DNA of 53,091 nt from assembly GCA_016785955.1 (NCBI GenBank), contig JAEUWH010000009.1:1-53091 (forward strand). Direction: 5' to 3'. Every line of letters starts with the position of its first letter. Position 1 is the stretch's first letter. The notes under the pieces were generated by a model. The model ran no database searches and was not told where the DNA came from. It saw nothing but the letters and a program-made list of their open reading frames with translations. This document shows positions 6,885 to 15,219 of the stretch, one piece after another. This stretch comes from Pseudobdellovibrionaceae bacterium (GTDB lineage Bacteria > Bdellovibrionota > Bdellovibrionia > Bdellovibrionales > Bdellovibrionaceae). The translations under genes were made by a program, and so were the position numbers.

Positions 6885-8963
6885 ATGATGGAATTAAGTA
6901 ATGCTTCACTGCTGCATTTGCCGGCAATTTCAGGTGTTGTAGGCCTGGTTATCGCTTTGTTCTTTTACTTCAAAGTAAAAGCGCAGCCAGCAGGTAACGA
7001 AACAATGAATCGTATTGCAACCTACATTCGTGAGGGTTCGATGGCGTTCTTGGTTCGTGAGTATAAAGTTCTTGGACTTTACTCGGTTGTGGTGGGAGCC
7101 GCATTGTTTTTTGCTTTGGGATGGGAATCCTGCGTATTCTTTTTGTTGGGGGCATTTCTATCTTTGCTGGCTGGTTTTTTTGGCATGAAGGCGGCGACTT
7201 ACGCCAATGTTCGTACGGCTCAAGCCGCTACCACCGGTGTTAAACCAAATGCATTACTTGTGGCTCTGGATGGCGGCGCGGTGATGGGACTTGCGGTTGC
7301 AGGTTTGGGGTTGATTGGTTTAGGCGTTCTTTACACTACATTTAAAGATCAACCGTCCGTTGGTACTATCCTTCACTCGTTTGCTGTGGGTGCTTCATCG
7401 ATCGCTCTTTTTGCGCGTATCGGTGGTGGAATCTATACGAAAGCGGCTGACGTGGGTGCCGATATCGCGGGCAAAGTGATTCAAGGTATTCCTGAGGATG
7501 ATCCGCGCAATCCTGGTGTTATTGCCGATAACGTGGGTGATAATGTGGGTGACGTGGCCGGTATGGGAGCTGACATTTACGAATCGATGGTGGCGGCTAT
7601 TGTTTCTACGATGGCGATTGCTTTTACGATCCCAACAGCATCATTGATGAACTTGGTGCCTGGTGGGGATGAAGCTTCAATCAGAAATGCAGCGATTGTA
7701 TTGCCTTTGATCCTTTCAGCTATTGGTTTAATTATTTCTATCGTCGTTATTTTTATCACACGTGCGTGTCGCGCGATGTTTGCTCCGGCGGCGATTTTAC
7801 GTTTTGCTCTTTTAGTTCCCCCGATCTTGTTAACACTAGCGAGTGCGATCTTGATGCCGATGTGGAATGTTTCTCAAGGTGTCACTATTGCGTTGGCAGC
7901 GGGTTCTATTGGTGGGGCTTTAATTGGTTTAGTGACGGATTACTACACATCGATGGGTCCGGTTAAAAAAATTGCGGAAGCATCGATGACGGGTCCGGCA
8001 ACGAACGTTATTCGTGGTTTAGCGGTCGGTATGGAATCAGTGGCCATCCCTACAATCATCGTCGTCATTGCGGCTGGGGTATCGAATCATTACTTAGGTC
8101 TTTATGGTATCGCCATGGCGGCTGTGGGTATGTTGGCGGGTACGGCTGTTGTTATGACCGTGGATGCATACGGCCCAATCGCAGACAATGCGGGTGGTAT
8201 TGCTGAGATGGGTGGATTAGGTAAAGACGTTCGCGCGATCACAGACGAATTAGACGCGGTTGGAAATACAACGGCAGCGATCGGTAAGGGTTTTGCGATT
8301 GGTTCTGCGATATTGACAGTTGTCGCGTTATTCAGTGCTTTCAATATGGAAGTGAACCACACGCGTGCGACGGCGGGTTTAGCACCGATGTCGTTAGATT
8401 TAACTTCGGCGGGTGTTTTGATTGGTTTATTACTGGGCGCGATTTTGCCATTCCTAGTGGGTGCAACAACAATGACTGCGGTTGGTAAAGCCGCTGGTGA
8501 TATCGTTGAAGAAATTCGTCGTCAGTTTAAAGAAATTCCAGGTTTATTAGAAGGCAAGGCAGAACCTCAGCCATCTAAAATCGTGGATATCGCAACGCTT
8601 GCGGCGCTTAAGCAAATGATTCTTCCGGGGATGATTGCGGTGCTGGCTCCGGTTCTTTGTGGATTTCTAATGGGTCCTCAAGCTCTGGCGGGTTTATTGG
8701 CAGGTGCTTTGGCTGTTGGCGCGACCATGTCCTTGTACATGGCGAACGCGGGTGGAGCGTGGGATAATGCTAAGAAATTTATCGAAAAAGGCGGAATGCC
8801 TGGTCATCCGAAGGGGTCTGATCTGCACAAGGCTGCTGTCGTAGGCGACACAGTTGGCGATCCGTTCAAAGATACCTCTGGTCCTGGTATCGCGATCTTG
8901 ATCAAAGTTATGGGCGTTGTGTCCTTGTTGATTGCGCAGCTTGTGGCAACCATCGGTGGCTAG
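6885..8963 (+). CDS. hppA: Membrane-bound ion-pumping pyrophosphatase, probably K+-dependent
   Basis: 692 residues with about 16 membrane segments, the normal size for the family. It hydrolyses cytosolic pyrophosphate and pumps H+ or Na+ out. I chose ATG 6885 because AGGTGG sits 8 nt upstream; the GTG at 6873 overlaps that site. Diagnostic loops are intact: [21 protein letters not shown], then [16 protein letters not shown] near residue 215, [12 protein letters not shown], and [14 protein letters not shown] near the C-terminus. In the motif [10 protein letters not shown] near residue 460 the key position is Ala, as in K+-dependent enzymes (K+-independent ones have Lys). Whether the pumped ion is H+ or Na+ cannot be read by eye. 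It is monocistronic. Confidence 0.96.
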   Translation: MMELSNASLLHLPAISGVVGLVIALFFYFKVKAQPAGNETMNRIATYIREGSMAFLVREYKVLGLYSVVVGAALFFALGWESCVFFLLGAFLSLLAGFFGMKAATYANVRTAQAATTGVKPNALLVALDGGAVMGLAVAGLGLIGLGVLYTTFKDQPSVGTILHSFAVGASSIALFARIGGGIYTKAADVGADIAGKVIQGIPEDDPRNPGVIADNVGDNVGDVAGMGADIYESMVAAIVSTMAIAFTIPTASLMNLVPGGDEASIRNAAIVLPLILSAIGLIISIVVIFITRACRAMFAPAAILRFALLVPPILLTLASAILMPMWNVSQGVTIALAAGSIGGALIGLVTDYYTSMGPVKKIAEASMTGPATNVIRGLAVGMESVAIPTIIVVIAAGVSNHYLGLYGIAMAAVGMLAGTAVVMTVDAYGPIADNAGGIAEMGGLGKDVRAITDELDAVGNTTAAIGKGFAIGSAILTVVALFSAFNMEVNHTRATAGLAPMSLDLTSAGVLIGLLLGAILPFLVGATTMTAVGKAAGDIVEEIRRQFKEIPGLLEGKAEPQPSKIVDIATLAALKQMILPGMIAVLAPVLCGFLMGPQALAGLLAGALAVGATMSLYMANAGGAWDNAKKFIEKGGMPGHPKGSDLHKAAVVGDTVGDPFKDTSGPGIAILIKVMGVVSLLIAQLVATIGG

Positions 8964-8971
8964 TAGAATCA

Positions 8972-9041
8972 CAGATATCTGGGATATTTGAATGTCTGGA
9001 TATCTGTATCTGAATATCTCTGGGATATATCTGGGATATCT
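8972..9041. repeat. Degenerate GATATCTGGG-type repeats
   Basis: Downstream of hppA the string GATATCTG, often followed by GGATAT, recurs four to five times in about 70 bp with short drifting spacers. The units are themselves partly self-complementary (GATATC). No coding potential; function unknown. Confidence 0.5.
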
Positions 9042-9130
9042 TAAGGGTTTACTCTCCTGACGATAGATCTACTTTAAATTCTAAAAATATTTGATATTTA
9101 AAAACATTCGATACTTATCGATAAACAAAG

Positions 9131-9157
9131 ACGGCGACTAAAACTCGCCGTTTTTAT
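9131..9157. terminator. Bidirectional terminator between hppA and the minus-strand lipoprotein operon
   Basis: Perfect 7-bp stem ACGGCGA (9131-9137) / TCGCCGT (9145-9151) with a 7-nt loop and TTTTTATTTATTT on the plus side. On the minus strand the tail is weaker (CTTTGTTTAT). It probably serves mainly the hppA side and perhaps both. Confidence 0.8.
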
Positions 9158-10017
9158 TTATTTGGTTCGACGGTTTGGGGGGCTTTGCCAAACTCGTAGA
9201 ACAGTAGATTGACGTTGAGTCCGCTGCCGTCGGCGGTTAAGTCACGCCACTTGGATTTTGAAAAGTTGTAGGTCACGTTGATTTGATGGCGCACGCCAAA
9301 TGAGAAACCAAATAGAATATTGTCCGAGGTTCCAGAGGAACGAGGAATTTGGTACGAGGCGCTGGGGTAGTCGCCGTCATGAGAGGCGGACTGATTAACC
9401 GAAGCGTCGATTTGGAATTGTTGGTGAGCGACACCCGAATAAATATAAAAATTGCGGCTGATTGTTTTACCGATCGAGATGCCGGCGCTGACGCCTTGGA
9501 AGTGACTTTCCGCGTTCCATGGGTATCCACCCTCGCCAAAGAGACGACGCTGATTTCCGGACAAATTGACTTCGGTGAAAATAACGTGACTGTATATCGC
9601 CAAATCAAAGGGGTGTTGCTGGATTTTTTCGTAGGTATTTCCTAGCAATTGATACTTGGCCATTCCGATCAATTGTCCCGATAGGTTGGTGGATAGAATG
9701 GGAAAGCCAGATATCCCCAGCTCTAGGTGGTCCGAAAACGGCTTTCTGATGCCGAAATCCCACGTGCGGCCGGTCACCATTTCTGGATTTTGACGAACTA
9801 CTAGGGGGCGGTCCGCGACGTCATCGGCAATTCTAAAGTTTTGGGCCGGCAGCAGGCCGTAGTTTACGCGAGTGTTGTCTTTTGGCGCTTGGGTGCTGGA
9901 GGCGTTTTGCGGAGGTTCGACGATGGCCACGGGCGCTGTTGAGTACAGCGTTGTACATGCTGTTAAAAAGGGAAGAGTCATTCCGGCTAGGAGGATGAGT
10001 GCTCGGTGAAATGTCAT
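9154..10017 (-). CDS. Lipoprotein with outer-membrane-protein-like body, unknown function
   Basis: 287 residues. The N-terminus is a lipoprotein signal (ALILLAGMTLPFLTAC) with lipobox LTAC, Cys21 being lipidated. After a Ser/Pro/Ala linker the rest shows alternating aromatic and polar stretches (WDFGIRKPF, FDLAIYSHVIFTEVNL, NFYIYSGVAHQQF, ILFGFSFGVRHQINVTYNF), as in small outer-membrane beta structures. No named family. It is the last gene of a three-gene minus-strand operon, overlapping the upstream small lipoprotein by 4 bp, so the two products may work together in the envelope. Confidence 0.7.
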   Translation of the reverse strand: MTFHRALILLAGMTLPFLTACTTLYSTAPVAIVEPPQNASSTQAPKDNTRVNYGLLPAQNFRIADDVADRPLVVRQNPEMVTGRTWDFGIRKPFSDHLELGISGFPILSTNLSGQLIGMAKYQLLGNTYEKIQQHPFDLAIYSHVIFTEVNLSGNQRRLFGEGGYPWNAESHFQGVSAGISIGKTISRNFYIYSGVAHQQFQIDASVNQSASHDGDYPSASYQIPRSSGTSDNILFGFSFGVRHQINVTYNFSKSKWRDLTADGSGLNVNLLFYEFGKAPQTVEPNK

Positions 10018-10397
10018 TTTTCACCTCGTTTTAGGCAGGTGTAATTTAAAACATATTTTTTCTCGTAGGTGGTAATCCATAGCAAGGGCAAAACCCCTAA
10101 TAGACCGACATAGGGTGTGGTAAATAGGGTGATGAAAAAAGCTTCGGGATGAAATTCGTCGGTTTTGTAAACGGTGTAGCGTTGTGTTTGGCAGCCGTCT
10201 TTTTCGACAATCAAATTAGTTTTAGCGTAAAATGGTCGACCGTCACGAAAACCCAAAGATCCTTTGGCTTCGTCATTTTTTCCTTCACGTGAGATGAGAG
10301 CATCTTTATCGGTCGTTTCAACAGTCGTAACCGATGCGCAGGCACATTGAAGGATAATCAAAGCACTTAATGATAATTTTAGGAAAACATATTTCAT
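10014..10397 (-). CDS. Small lipoprotein with C-terminal membrane-like segment
   Basis: 127 residues with a lipoprotein signal (LSLSALIILQCACASV); the lipobox is LQCA/C or CACA. Mature part: charged, DGRPFYAKTNLIVEKDGCQ. A hydrophobic stretch follows at residues 87-108 (FFITLFTTPYVGLLGVLPLLW) and then KKYVLNYTCLKRGEK. The layout (lipid anchor, Cys-containing beta part, hydrophobic hairpin) is seen in small envelope lipoproteins. Unknown function. Gene spacing is 5 bp to the upstream kinase-like gene and a 4-bp overlap to the downstream lipoprotein. Confidence 0.7.
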   Translation of the reverse strand: MKYVFLKLSLSALIILQCACASVTTVETTDKDALISREGKNDEAKGSLGFRDGRPFYAKTNLIVEKDGCQTQRYTVYKTDEFHPEAFFITLFTTPYVGLLGVLPLLWITTYEKKYVLNYTCLKRGEK

Positions 10398-10402
10398 AAA
10401 TT

Positions 10403-11014
10403 TTAACCAGCCGAGGTGATGGTGGCGCGATCAATTTCGACCTGTGTGATAATCGTCTGGATGACAGCATCGATCTTTTTTTGAAAATCCTTTTGCGCGG
10501 GGATTTCTGTGTAACTGAGGTGTTTCGACCACAGAGTCTGCAATTTGATTTCGGCCTCAAGGCTTTCTTCAAATGTATGGAAACGTAGACTGTCTTTTTT
10601 TCCAAAGTTGTCTTGATCAGGAAGGCGTGGAAAAATGACGTGATCGTATCGACTCAGTTCGTACTCGTAATCTAAATGAAACGTCCTAAAGAAGTGATCC
10701 ATGCCATGCGGCCAGAAGACCGCGCCATCGATGGCGCCGCGATCAAGTATAACATGAGTCAGTGTCGGGGAATGGTTTTGTTGAATCGAATACTCCAAAG
10801 TTTTTTGCAGCGACAGAACGGCTTTCTGGAAATCAAAAATGTGAGCTGGCTCGGTAGGAATAGGAAAACCCGCGCTCAGAAGAATACGCGCTGTTTCGGG
10901 TACGACAAGGATGTTCGGCAAGTTTAAATCTGTCAGGTATTGTGCAATAGAGCTTTTTCCGGAAGACGGTGCGCCCGTGATCACAATTTTTTTAATTTTT
11001 TTAGCCGCAATCAT
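10403..11014 (-). CDS. P-loop ATPase/kinase of the AAA_28 (NadR-like) type
   Basis: 203 residues, starting at ATG 11012-11014 after AAAGGA with ideal spacing; a longer frame to 11092 is not needed. The P-loop GAPSSGKSS lies at residues 14-22, followed by VVPETARILL and a VILDRGAIDGAVFWP segment. These are the three hallmarks of AAA_28 proteins, which include NadR-type ribosylnicotinamide kinases and related small-molecule or nucleic-acid kinases. The later IFPRLPDQDNFGKKDSLRFH gives the typical lid region. Cytosolic. Substrate unknown. It heads an operon with two lipoproteins, an odd mix for a metabolic kinase. Confidence 0.8.
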   Translation of the reverse strand: MIAAKKIKKIVITGAPSSGKSSIAQYLTDLNLPNILVVPETARILLSAGFPIPTEPAHIFDFQKAVLSLQKTLEYSIQQNHSPTLTHVILDRGAIDGAVFWPHGMDHFFRTFHLDYEYELSRYDHVIFPRLPDQDNFGKKDSLRFHTFEESLEAEIKLQTLWSKHLSYTEIPAQKDFQKKIDAVIQTIITQVEIDRATITSAG

Positions 11015-11232
11015 AAAATTCCTTTGGATCTCTGGCGAGAGTTTAATAAATGTCCTATTAAATCCTATTGAAAAAATGTGCCACAATGTCATGGCCTATA
11101 AAGAGGCTCAGCATAAGTCATAGGATAATAGTCAGACGGGTGTCTTATTTCGAGACGGTCTGTGCCAGTTTGAACCATCTCCAGTTTTAAGCGGTGTGGC
11201 CATACGCAAATATGATACTTTTAAATGTTTCA

Positions 11233-11745
11233 TTAGTGCATCACACTTAGATAGCAATCAGAATAAGACTCCGATAAAACCCATTCCGAATTTGCATTTT
11301 CACGAGTGTAGATATCTATTCGCGCCATGTGGGGTTCGCCGTCGCTGTATCTTTTAGTGAAGGTAGCGCTCACGCGTGCCGATTTTGCAGTTCCACGATA
11401 GGTGTACAGAGTTCCATTGTCGGCTACAAACCCTTCGTACTGTCGCGTTCCCCACAGGGCGGCAAACGGATTTGCATCGGGATTAATTTTTTTAAGTTCC
11501 GTAAAAAATCCAAATTTAGCATAGTCGCTGACCTGAATTCCTACATTTGGTGGACTATTTTCCAGCCGCACCGTTTGACTAAACACCGCTTTTGCCTGAG
11601 GCCCTACTTCAAAATCCAACGAAGTGTAAGTCACAATATTTTTGTTTTGAGGATGATTGTGAGTTGCGCAACCGGCGCGATTTACAATCCATCCCCAGCT
11701 GGGACCCGCTGCTAAAAACAAGATCATAACATAAACAAGTTTCAT
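11233..11745 (-). CDS. Secreted protein of unknown function
   Basis: 170 residues with a strong start (AAAGGAGATAATTATG) and signal peptide MKLVYVMILFLAAGPSWGW. The mature part is beta-rich, has Cys near each end (RAGCATH and SDCYLS) that may form a disulphide, and paired strands such as TLYTYRGTAKSARVSATFTKRY. No family recognised. It stands alone between a P-loop protein operon and a divergent metallopeptidase gene. Confidence 0.65.
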   Translation of the reverse strand: MKLVYVMILFLAAGPSWGWIVNRAGCATHNHPQNKNIVTYTSLDFEVGPQAKAVFSQTVRLENSPPNVGIQVSDYAKFGFFTELKKINPDANPFAALWGTRQYEGFVADNGTLYTYRGTAKSARVSATFTKRYSDGEPHMARIDIYTRENANSEWVLSESYSDCYLSVMH

Positions 11746-12047
11746 AATTATCTCCTTTGATGAAAAGAGAATAAAGCTCCAAACCTAAAAACTCACTCTT
11801 TAACGATGCCAGCGCAAATACCCCTGCAAAAAAGTTAAGCCTACGAAAAGATGACGAAAATACATATACGTAGGCTCACTTTCAACAAAAGGTATTTACA
11901 TTGTAAATAACAAATTCCGTCTAGCCGTCTAGAAAATCATTATCTACACCATCTGTCTGTCTGGCCCTATCTATCTAGGAGACTATTTACATGTGTACTT
12001 ATTAGACAGGAGTGAATTTACACAGATCGGGTTATACTCTATGTCTG
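11746..12047. other. Divergent promoter region with short-period sequence
   Basis: About 300 bp between two divergent secreted-protein genes. The first bases are the leader of the minus gene. From 11926 the sequence is full of CTG and CTAT periodicities (TCTGTCTGTCTGG, CTATCTATCTAGG). TTATACT at 12031-12037 is a plausible -10 box for the plus-strand metallopeptidase. Nothing else can be assigned. Confidence 0.3.
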
Positions 12048-12965
12048 ATGAAAATAACTCTTGCTATCTTAATGTTCTCCATAGTGACGTTAGCCAACGT
12101 AGCCAACGTAGCCAACGTAGCCAACGTAGCCAACGTAGCCAACGTTCTGAAATATAATTCTTTCGAATCATCAGCGCATTTTACGGTCCACTTCAATTCA
12201 CCAGAAACCTCGGTTGCAGAAGCCAAAGCGATCACGGTGGCAGCGGAAGCCGAATATGAAAATTTGGTCAGTTTTTTAGGAAACGAGCGATCACCCAAAG
12301 AAATTACTATTTTTCTGGAAGGCCCGGCTTTCAATTCAAAAACAAAAGTATTCAGTTATCCCAGTGCTGATAAAAAAGGCCAAGTACATCTGTATCGATT
12401 CCCCGGAGAAGCCTTTGCCTACTCCGAAGCGATAGCTCATGAATTAGTTCACGTTTTTAGAACAATAACTTGGCCTGCTAAATCAGGTCAAAGCGACGTA
12501 CCTGGTTTCGGTTTCATAGAAGAAGGTTTTGCTGAATTCGTGTCTATCCAAACGGCTCCAAAATTCAAAGGCTTCGTACGATATGGATTCCCACTAGAAA
12601 TCGTCGTCGGTTTTCTAATCGAAGACCAAAAAGAAATCCCTCTTGGGATTCTGTTTGACCGGCATGAACTTAATCCAAAATGCGTCGCTCAAGCCTATCC
12701 GCTGCGCGCTTCATTCTTTCAATATTTATTTGAGACTTACGGGCAAGAAAAGGTTTTTCAACTAGCCTACTATGAAAAAACAATAAGCAAAGATCTATTC
12801 AGTGACATCTTCACAAAGTCATTTGATTCCTTACTTGTTGAATGGAGACGCTATGCCTTGGAGAAATACAACAATTACCCAGAGAACAAAAAATTGAAGA
12901 AAGCCTATTTAGAAACCACCCCAATAAGTCGTTTCCAATTCTGTAAAGTCGGAACAGATTGGTAA
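12048..12965 (+). CDS. Secreted zinc metallopeptidase-like protein (HExxH with downstream Glu)
   Basis: About 305 residues from ATG 12048. A GTG at 12012 would add 12 residues before the hydrophobic core and overlaps its own AGGA. Signal peptide MKITLAILMFSIVTLA runs straight into a repeat region of (Ala-)Asn-Val units coded by a 9-bp repeat. The catalytic motif is EAIAHELVHVFRT (HExxH) with GFGFIEEGFAEFVS about 30 residues later giving the third ligand Glu. This is the gluzincin peptidase-MA arrangement. Two Cys (NPKCVAQ and QFCKVG) may pair. It is probably exported and degrades protein, but substrate and exact family are unknown. It is monocistronic. Confidence 0.75.
   Translation: MKITLAILMFSIVTLANVANVANVANVANVANVLKYNSFESSAHFTVHFNSPETSVAEAKAITVAAEAEYENLVSFLGNERSPKEITIFLEGPAFNSKTKVFSYPSADKKGQVHLYRFPGEAFAYSEAIAHELVHVFRTITWPAKSGQSDVPGFGFIEEGFAEFVSIQTAPKFKGFVRYGFPLEIVVGFLIEDQKEIPLGILFDRHELNPKCVAQAYPLRASFFQYLFETYGQEKVFQLAYYEKTISKDLFSDIFTKSFDSLLVEWRRYALEKYNNYPENKKLKKAYLETTPISRFQFCKVGTDW
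12091..12144 (+). repeat. Six perfect tandem copies of a 9-bp unit inside a signal peptide
   Basis: TAGCCAACG is repeated six times with no mismatch. In frame it codes repeating Ala-Asn-Val at the end of the signal peptide of the metallopeptidase. Gain or loss of units keeps the frame and would change the length of the export signal or cleavage region in steps of three residues. Confidence 0.95.
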
Positions 12966-13186
12966 AATTAAAAATACATTCACGTTCAACCGTTAAAATT
13001 GGTAGCAGTTAAGAGTTACTTGTATAGAAGCTTTCCTGCGACGCTTTTGGCTCCTGCAGGAGCTAATGTTTATGGCGTCTACAACAAGCCTCTCATAATA
13101 TTTAGTCATCAGAATAAAATGTATATACATCGGCGTGAATAGTAGCCGGCGAAACTTAGTTTTAAAATATATCCGAAATCTTTTTA
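12966..13186. other. Intergenic stretch left of the TIR-bounded island
   Basis: No credible gene. A perfect 14-bp palindrome GCTCCTGCAGGAGC lies at 13050-13063, without a following T run, so it is not an obvious terminator. The rest is AT-rich. Confidence 0.3.
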
Positions 13187-13196
13187 AATCGACCTA

Positions 13197-13234
13197 GATA
13201 GGTTGGTCATGACAAGATAAGTTGGTCATGGCAA
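13197..13234 (+). repeat. Left-end tandem pair of 19-bp units
   Basis: GATAGGTTGGTCATGACAA followed directly by GATAAGTTGGTCATGGCAA, two 19-bp units differing at only two positions. Confidence 0.85.
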
Positions 13235-13269
13235 ACGACAATCAATGGCAAGATTTCGAGCCAGCATGC

Positions 13270-14004
13270 CTACTGATTTAAATTTGGATTTTGATTGGCC
13301 ACGGATCGGTAGGGAATCTTTGATATTTTTTGAAAGATATCTTTTTCTATACTTATCTGAAGTGTCGAAATTGTTATCCAAAATGAAAATAGGAACAAAA
13401 TCAAAGATTCTGTGCGCACGGATGTAAACTCATTGGCATTTCGGTGGCATTTAGAAATTTTAAAAAAGAAAACAACAGAAACGATCATCGGGACTATGGC
13501 AATAGCTGCGACAAATATCAATATGAATATAGACTTTGAAATTTTTAAAGCACAATCGGTAGCGCATTTGTCTGTGAAAAAATATTCGGTTTTGAGAAAT
13601 GTACTCAAAGCCAAATTTTGCAATTCAGGTATGAAAATTACAATAATGCCAAGTAAAAATAAAACCGTTATCGAGGGCGAATACTTATAAAAACGAAGGA
13701 GGTGATTTTGAATCAGCATTTTTTTTAAGTTCAAGAGACTAAGAGGGGGCGATGGTTCGACATCTAATTTAGCTTCTCCTCCAGATGGTAATTGTGTGGT
13801 AATAAAATTTCCAAAAAAATCGGGTCTAGAAAAAGTGATAAAGTAGATGTCCTTAGAGTCACTTCGTTTTTGAATCTTGGTTATTTCATTGTCGTTGAAA
13901 AAGAGAGGAGATTTACGAAATACATTTTTTAAACTATAAAACGGAATTGTCATAAACCAATTCAAGGACTCAGCACGAGTTTTTGGTTTGAAAATAATGG
14001 CCAT
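13270..14004 (-). CDS. Three-pass membrane protein of unknown function (sole island gene)
   Basis: 244 residues, AT-rich with Lys/Ile/Phe/Asn-heavy composition unlike its neighbours. It has a soluble N-terminal half (residues 1-110), then hydrophobic segments around SITVLFLLGIIVIFIPELQ, SKSIFILIFVAAIAIVPMIV and ESLILFLFSFWITISTL. Between segments one and two is a CATDC pair that could be disulphide-linked outside the membrane. No ribosome site is clear at ATG 14004, so the start is uncertain. No family recognised. Being the only gene between the inverted ends, it is a candidate for cargo, such as an immunity or toxin-like membrane protein, but nothing shows this directly. Confidence 0.6.
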   Translation of the reverse strand: MAIIFKPKTRAESLNWFMTIPFYSLKNVFRKSPLFFNDNEITKIQKRSDSKDIYFITFSRPDFFGNFITTQLPSGGEAKLDVEPSPPLSLLNLKKMLIQNHLLRFYKYSPSITVLFLLGIIVIFIPELQNLALSTFLKTEYFFTDKCATDCALKISKSIFILIFVAAIAIVPMIVSVVFFFKISKCHRNANEFTSVRTESLILFLFSFWITISTLQISIEKDIFQKISKIPYRSVANQNPNLNQ

Positions 14005-14284
14005 ATGAAATTGTGTGCGAAAAATCGAAAAAACTCAAATTTACCGCCACGCAAATCTCACAATGAAACAGGCGCGACAGATAAAATTATATAAACCCAC
14101 GATTTCCTATACTGGGCCGCTAGTGTTCTTACCAACTGTCATCACCAGCTATCTTGTCGTTACCAATCTATCTAGGTCGATTGAGTGACTACGGTAATTT
14201 GACCTTTAGCATGAGTCGTCATGTTAACCGTTTAGCTTTGAGCAGATTTAGTATTAATTAATCTGAATTCTGGGCAAACTTGTC
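14005..14284. other. Intergenic stretch holding the right island end and promoter approach
   Basis: Contains the right terminal inverted repeat (to 14182) and about 100 bp of AT-rich DNA leading to the promoter. No gene seen. Confidence 0.4.
14136..14172 (-). repeat. Right-end tandem pair of 18-19-bp units, inverted
   Basis: On the minus strand GATAGATTGGTAACGACAA is followed by GATAGCTGGTGATGACAG. They match the left-end units at most positions and face the opposite way. Confidence 0.75.
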
Positions 14285-14313
14285 TTGATACTGTGGCGAA
14301 ATTTACGTTATAT
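14285..14313 (+). promoter_or_regulatory. Sigma-70-type promoter for the pilin-like operon, giving a leaderless mRNA
   Basis: TTGATA (14285-14290), a spacer of exactly 17 bp, then TTATAT (14308-14313). The expected start of transcription, about 7 nt later, falls at 14320-14321, the very ATG of the first pilin gene, which has no Shine-Dalgarno. Confidence 0.7.
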
Positions 14314-14320
14314 TTGACCC

Positions 14321-15208
14321 ATGCGGTTTTTAACAAAAAAAACTTCGATTCGAAATGGATTTTCGCTCCTAGAAATATTGGTAGCACTGGGTCTTGTTAC
14401 TCTTATTTTAGGGGTGGTGGGCTCAACAACATTTAGTTTTTTTAAAGGCTTGGCTCGTGTCTCGGCAGAAATAGACGGCAAAGATTTTATCGTGGTCCTC
14501 ACAAAATATATACAGTCGCAGCAAGGGTGCCAAAATAGTTTACTCAATTTGCCGGTGCCTTCGGCGACAGAGCAGAATTTGACCATCAAAGGATTTGAAG
14601 GCTATGGAAATACGACGGCAGATATTCGAGCCGGCTTTCAAGTCTCACCACGTTTAAGTATCGAGAACATGACTATTAAAAACAAAGGCTTTCCCGCAGC
14701 AATATCGATTAAGAACGGAGTTCGTTTTCATCGAACGATTGCGCAAATTAAAATTACTATGAGGACGTCGGTTGCCAGTGGCAGCATACCGCTTCGGGAT
14801 TACATTATTGAAGTGCCGGTTTTGCAAAAAGCCAGTCCATTGTCAGGACAAATCGATGCGTGTAGTGTTGAGATGTCTATCGAGGACGCGTGTGTAATGG
14901 CTGGTGGGACTTTCACTCCGCCCACGACCTGTGCGCCCGCAGTCGCGTGCGAATTTAAAGGGACGGCTTATGGATGTTGGCCTCACACCGCCTGTCCGAA
15001 CACCAACTATCCATCGACGACTCGACACACATTCAGTGCCGCTGCGGAAGTGACAACGCCGCCCAGTTCCATGTGCCCGTCAGGCGGAGTTCCGACGTCA
15101 TCAGGAAATGTAAGTTATAGTTTTTTAGCGGCACCGTGTGATAAGTATGGAGTGTGTACGAACTATCCAAATCAAGCGTACTTTTATATTTGCTTGAAAT
15201 GTAACTAA
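14321..15208 (+). CDS. Type IV pilin-like (pseudopilin) protein 1 with Cys-rich head
   Basis: 295 residues. Basic leader followed by the class III signal G-FSLLEILVALGLVT with the conserved Glu5, then a hydrophobic helix, so it would be cut and N-methylated by a prepilin peptidase and built into a pilus or type II-secretion pseudopilus. The C-terminal third is a Cys-rich domain: MAGGTFTPP, C, C-EFKG, YGCWPHTAC, SSMCPSGG, PCDKYGVC, and a final YICLKC. The two downstream genes repeat this design. Translation probably starts on a leaderless mRNA. It is the first gene of an operon running to 22199. Confidence 0.88.
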   Translation: MRFLTKKTSIRNGFSLLEILVALGLVTLILGVVGSTTFSFFKGLARVSAEIDGKDFIVVLTKYIQSQQGCQNSLLNLPVPSATEQNLTIKGFEGYGNTTADIRAGFQVSPRLSIENMTIKNKGFPAAISIKNGVRFHRTIAQIKITMRTSVASGSIPLRDYIIEVPVLQKASPLSGQIDACSVEMSIEDACVMAGGTFTPPTTCAPAVACEFKGTAYGCWPHTACPNTNYPSTTRHTFSAAAEVTTPPSSMCPSGGVPTSSGNVSYSFLAAPCDKYGVCTNYPNQAYFYICLKCN

Positions 15209-15219
15209 ATAAGGGGATC

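Larger units (their letters stand above)
13187..14182. mobile_element. About 1-kb island bounded by repeat-bearing terminal inverted repeats
   Basis: The left end reads AATCGACCTAGATAGG-TTGGT... from 13187. The right end, read on the minus strand from 14182, gives AATCGACCTAGATAGA-TTGGT... with 14 of the first 15-16 positions identical and GACAAGATA conserved further in. Each end carries tandem units of about 19 bp (consensus GATAG-TTGGT-ATGACAA): 13197-13215 and 13216-13234 on the left, 14154-14172 and 14136-14153 on the right, in inverted orientation. Such multi-site ends are typical of transposons. The only gene inside is a membrane protein, with no transposase, so it would need help in trans. 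No target-site duplication is obvious. Confidence 0.6.

Noticed and set aside
11926-12000. Extra copy of the island end (CTATCTATCTAGG)
   Set aside because: Only about 10 bp match, within a short-period sequence.
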